Shown here: piece after piece, positions 14,318 through 16,134 of the stretch
Numbering within the stretch: the first letter of the stretch is position 1
Layout of the letters: each line of letters starts with the position of its first letter
Made by a program: the position numbers and the translations under genes
The notes under the pieces: generated by a model
The model's database searches: none
What the model saw: the letters and a program-made list of their open reading frames with translations, nothing else
What the model was told of the DNA's origin: nothing
From: CAYJAD01 sp964370835
GTDB lineage: Bacteria; Desulfobacterota; Desulfovibrionia; Desulfovibrionales; Desulfovibrionaceae
NCBI GenBank assembly: GCA_964370835.1
Contig: CAYJLO010000068.1
Location: 1 to 16,134, forward strand
Reading direction: 5' to 3'
Length of the DNA stretch: 16,134 nucleotides

Positions 14318-16134
14318 ATGCAAAACAATCAATTTTTACGTAACGTGGCCATTATTGCCCACGTTGACCATGGCAAGACCACCCTTGTGGATGCACTTTT
14401 CCGTCAAAGCGGCGTTTTCCGCGTGGATCAGCAAGTGGATGACCGCATTATGGACAGTATGGACCTTGAGCGTGAACGTGGCATTACCATTGCCGCAAAA
14501 AACTGTGCTGTTTCTTGGAATGATGTAAAAATTAATATTATTGACACCCCCGGCCACGCCGACTTTGGCGGTGAAGTGGAGCGCGCTCTGTCCATGGCCA
14601 GTGGTGCCATCTTATTGGTGGACGCTTCTGAAGGTCCCTTGCCGCAAACACGCTTTGTGTTGCGTAAAACCCTGGAAGCCGGTTTGCCTGTTGTGGTTGT
14701 TGTCAATAAAATTGACCGTAAAGACGCTCGTCCACAAGAAGTGCTCAATGAAGTATACGACCTGTTCATCGACCTCGATGCCAATGAACAACAATTGGAA
14801 TTCCCCGTGCTCTACGCCATCGGTCGTGAAGGCGTTGCCATGCACGGTCTTGAAGATGAGCGCGTGAACTTAGCACCGCTTTTCGATACCATTATCAAGC
14901 ATATCCCCGGTCCTGCTTATGATGAAAACGAGCCCTTCCAAATGCTGGTGGCTGACCTTGATTATTCCGATTATCTTGGTCGTATGGCTGTGGGCCGTAT
15001 TATTCATGGTAAGCTCAATGCCAAGGACTCCCTTTTGTGCATGGGCCCCGATGACAGCGTGCAGCCTTTTCGCGTAAGCAAGCTGCAAGTGTATCAAGGT
15101 TTGCGTTTGGCAGAAGCAGAAAGTGTTGAGCCAGGTGACATTGTGGTGCTTGCTGGTTTGGAAGATGTGACCATTGGTGATACCATTTGTACCAAGGAAA
15201 ATCCACGCACCTTGCCACGTATTCGCGTGGATGAGCCCACCGTGGCCATGCGTTTTGGCATTAATACTTCTCCCTTGGCCGGTCGCGAAGGTAAGCTTGT
15301 GCAAACTCGCGTCATTTGGGACCGTCTTACCAAGGAAGCTTTGCGTAACGTTGCCGTGCGCGTGGAAGAAACCACCGACCGTGATGCTTTCTTGGTGAAA
15401 GGTCGTGGTGAATTCCAAATGGCCATTCTCATCGAGCAAATGCGCCGCGAAGGTTTCGAACTTTCCGTGGGTCGTCCCGAAGTTATTTTGAAAAAATCCC
15501 CAGAAGGCAAAGTGCTTGAGCCCATTGAGCATTTGTATGTGGATTGCGACGAAACCTTCATGGGTGTGGTCACCGAAAAGCTTGCCCAGCGCAAGGGTCG
15601 CATGCTCAACTGCATGAACGACAAGAGCGGTGGCACTGGTCGCGTGCGCATGGAATTTAGCGTGCCTTCTCGCGGTCTCATTGGTTATCGTGATGAATTC
15701 CTCACCGATACACGCGGCACAGGCATCATGAATTCCTTGCTTGCCGGTTATGAAGAATGGCGCGGCGACTTCCCCACACGCTTCAGTGGTTCCATTGTGT
15801 GTGATAGATCCGGTTCTGCCGTGCCTTATGCGCTCTTTAACCTTGAGCCACGCGGTATATTGTTCACTCCTGCCGGTGTGCCTGTGTATGAAGGTATGAT
15901 TGTGGGCGAGCATAATCGCGAAAACGACATCGACGTGAACCCATGTAAGGAAAAGAAGCTCACCAACATGCGTGCTTCCGGTAAGGACGAAAACGTGACC
16001 CTTACGCCCGTGCGTCCCATGACTTTGGAATTTGCACTGCACTTTGTACGCGAAGACGAAATGGTGGAAGTAACTCCAGAGTCCATTCGTTTACGCAAAA
16101 ATATCCTTTCGGCGCAAAAGCGTCACCAAAATGC
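14318..16134 (+). CDS. typA: Ribosome-associated GTPase TypA/BipA (3' end cut by window)
   Basis: TypA/BipA is a translation-factor-like GTPase that binds the ribosome and supports 50S assembly and growth under cold or stress. The 605 complete codons present carry the GTPase motifs G1 AHVDHGKTT (14-22), G2 GITI (55-58), G3 DTPGH (76-80) and G4 NKID (130-133). The elongation-factor domains follow, and the BipA-specific C-terminal region is present, including SRGLIGYRDEF and EPRGILFTPAG. The family is about 600-615 residues, so probably only the last dozen codons lie outside the window. The start MQNNQFLRNVAIIAHVDHGK is the usual position. The upstream AAAGAAA is a weak ribosome binding site. 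It is divergent from motA and has no visible partner. Confidence 0.96.
   Translation, partial: MQNNQFLRNVAIIAHVDHGKTTLVDALFRQSGVFRVDQQVDDRIMDSMDLERERGITIAAKNCAVSWNDVKINIIDTPGHADFGGEVERALSMASGAILLVDASEGPLPQTRFVLRKTLEAGLPVVVVVNKIDRKDARPQEVLNEVYDLFIDLDANEQQLEFPVLYAIGREGVAMHGLEDERVNLAPLFDTIIKHIPGPAYDENEPFQMLVADLDYSDYLGRMAVGRIIHGKLNAKDSLLCMGPDDSVQPFRVSKLQVYQGLRLAEAESVEPGDIVVLAGLEDVTIGDTICTKENPRTLPRIRVDEPTVAMRFGINTSPLAGREGKLVQTRVIWDRLTKEALRNVAVRVEETTDRDAFLVKGRGEFQMAILIEQMRREGFELSVGRPEVILKKSPEGKVLEPIEHLYVDCDETFMGVVTEKLAQRKGRMLNCMNDKSGGTGRVRMEFSVPSRGLIGYRDEFLTDTRGTGIMNSLLAGYEEWRGDFPTRFSGSIVCDRSGSAVPYALFNLEPRGILFTPAGVPVYEGMIVGEHNRENDIDVNPCKEKKLTNMRASGKDENVTLTPVRPMTLEFALHFVREDEMVEVTPESIRLRKNILSAQKRHQN

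Noticed and set aside
14232..14528. 98-codon plus-strand frame overlapping the typA start
   Set aside because: It reads typA in another frame and has no family features. The typA frame carries clear GTPase motifs.
14870..16042. 390-codon open frame on the minus strand
   Set aside because: It lies wholly antisense to typA, is rich in His and Thr as expected from reverse reading of biased codons, and has no recognisable domain.

Overview
The window looks like a chromosomal segment from a Desulfovibrio-like bacterium (Desulfovibrionaceae), of moderate GC and probably motile. The main clue is the acetyl-CoA carboxylase set: a divergent biotin carboxylase, one protein carrying both carboxyltransferase halves, and a biotin-carrier-like protein, in an arrangement I associate with Desulfovibrio. 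This assignment is inference from gene content, as there is no rRNA gene or phylogeny to lean on. I see no CRISPR array, tRNA, rRNA, phage gene or transposase. Coding density is high and most genes are housekeeping.

Layout. Positions 1-289 hold no gene, only an inverted repeat and a strong bidirectional terminator. An RsmB/NOP-type RNA cytosine methyltransferase (290-1585, minus) follows. Divergent to it is an exported FG-GAP/VCBS-type protein (1844-3520, plus) with its own promoter, a perfect 12-bp palindrome and a strong terminator. A conserved-looking but unrecognised gene (3656-4141, minus) lies head to head with uvrB (4172-6202, plus). Their start codons are only 30 bp apart, and the best candidate promoter of each lies inside the coding region of the other. 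After uvrB comes a 400-bp gene-free stretch with tandem hairpins, a minus-strand terminator and a 131-bp imperfect palindrome that abuts the ssb stop codon.

From 13916 down to 6610 everything reads on the minus strand, in two probable operons. The first is motA-motB-pilZ (13916 to 11995): a flagellar stator pair with a PilZ c-di-GMP receptor, led by a near-consensus promoter and closed by a hairpin terminator at 11951-11986. The second is accC - fused carboxyltransferase - biotin-carrier-like protein - small unknown gene - ssb (11905 to 6610). Its promoter uses the terminator arm of the first operon as its -35 box, and it ends at a terminator at 6424-6452. It joins the first step of fatty-acid synthesis to single-strand DNA binding protein. 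The last gene, typA/bipA (14318 onward, plus), runs off the window end within about its last dozen codons.

The most unusual signals are the 131-bp foldback element after ssb, the non-canonical Met-Lys-Arg biotin site, the alpha-then-beta carboxyltransferase fusion with altered active-site motifs, and the reciprocally overlapping promoters at uvrB. I found no clearly new multi-gene system.
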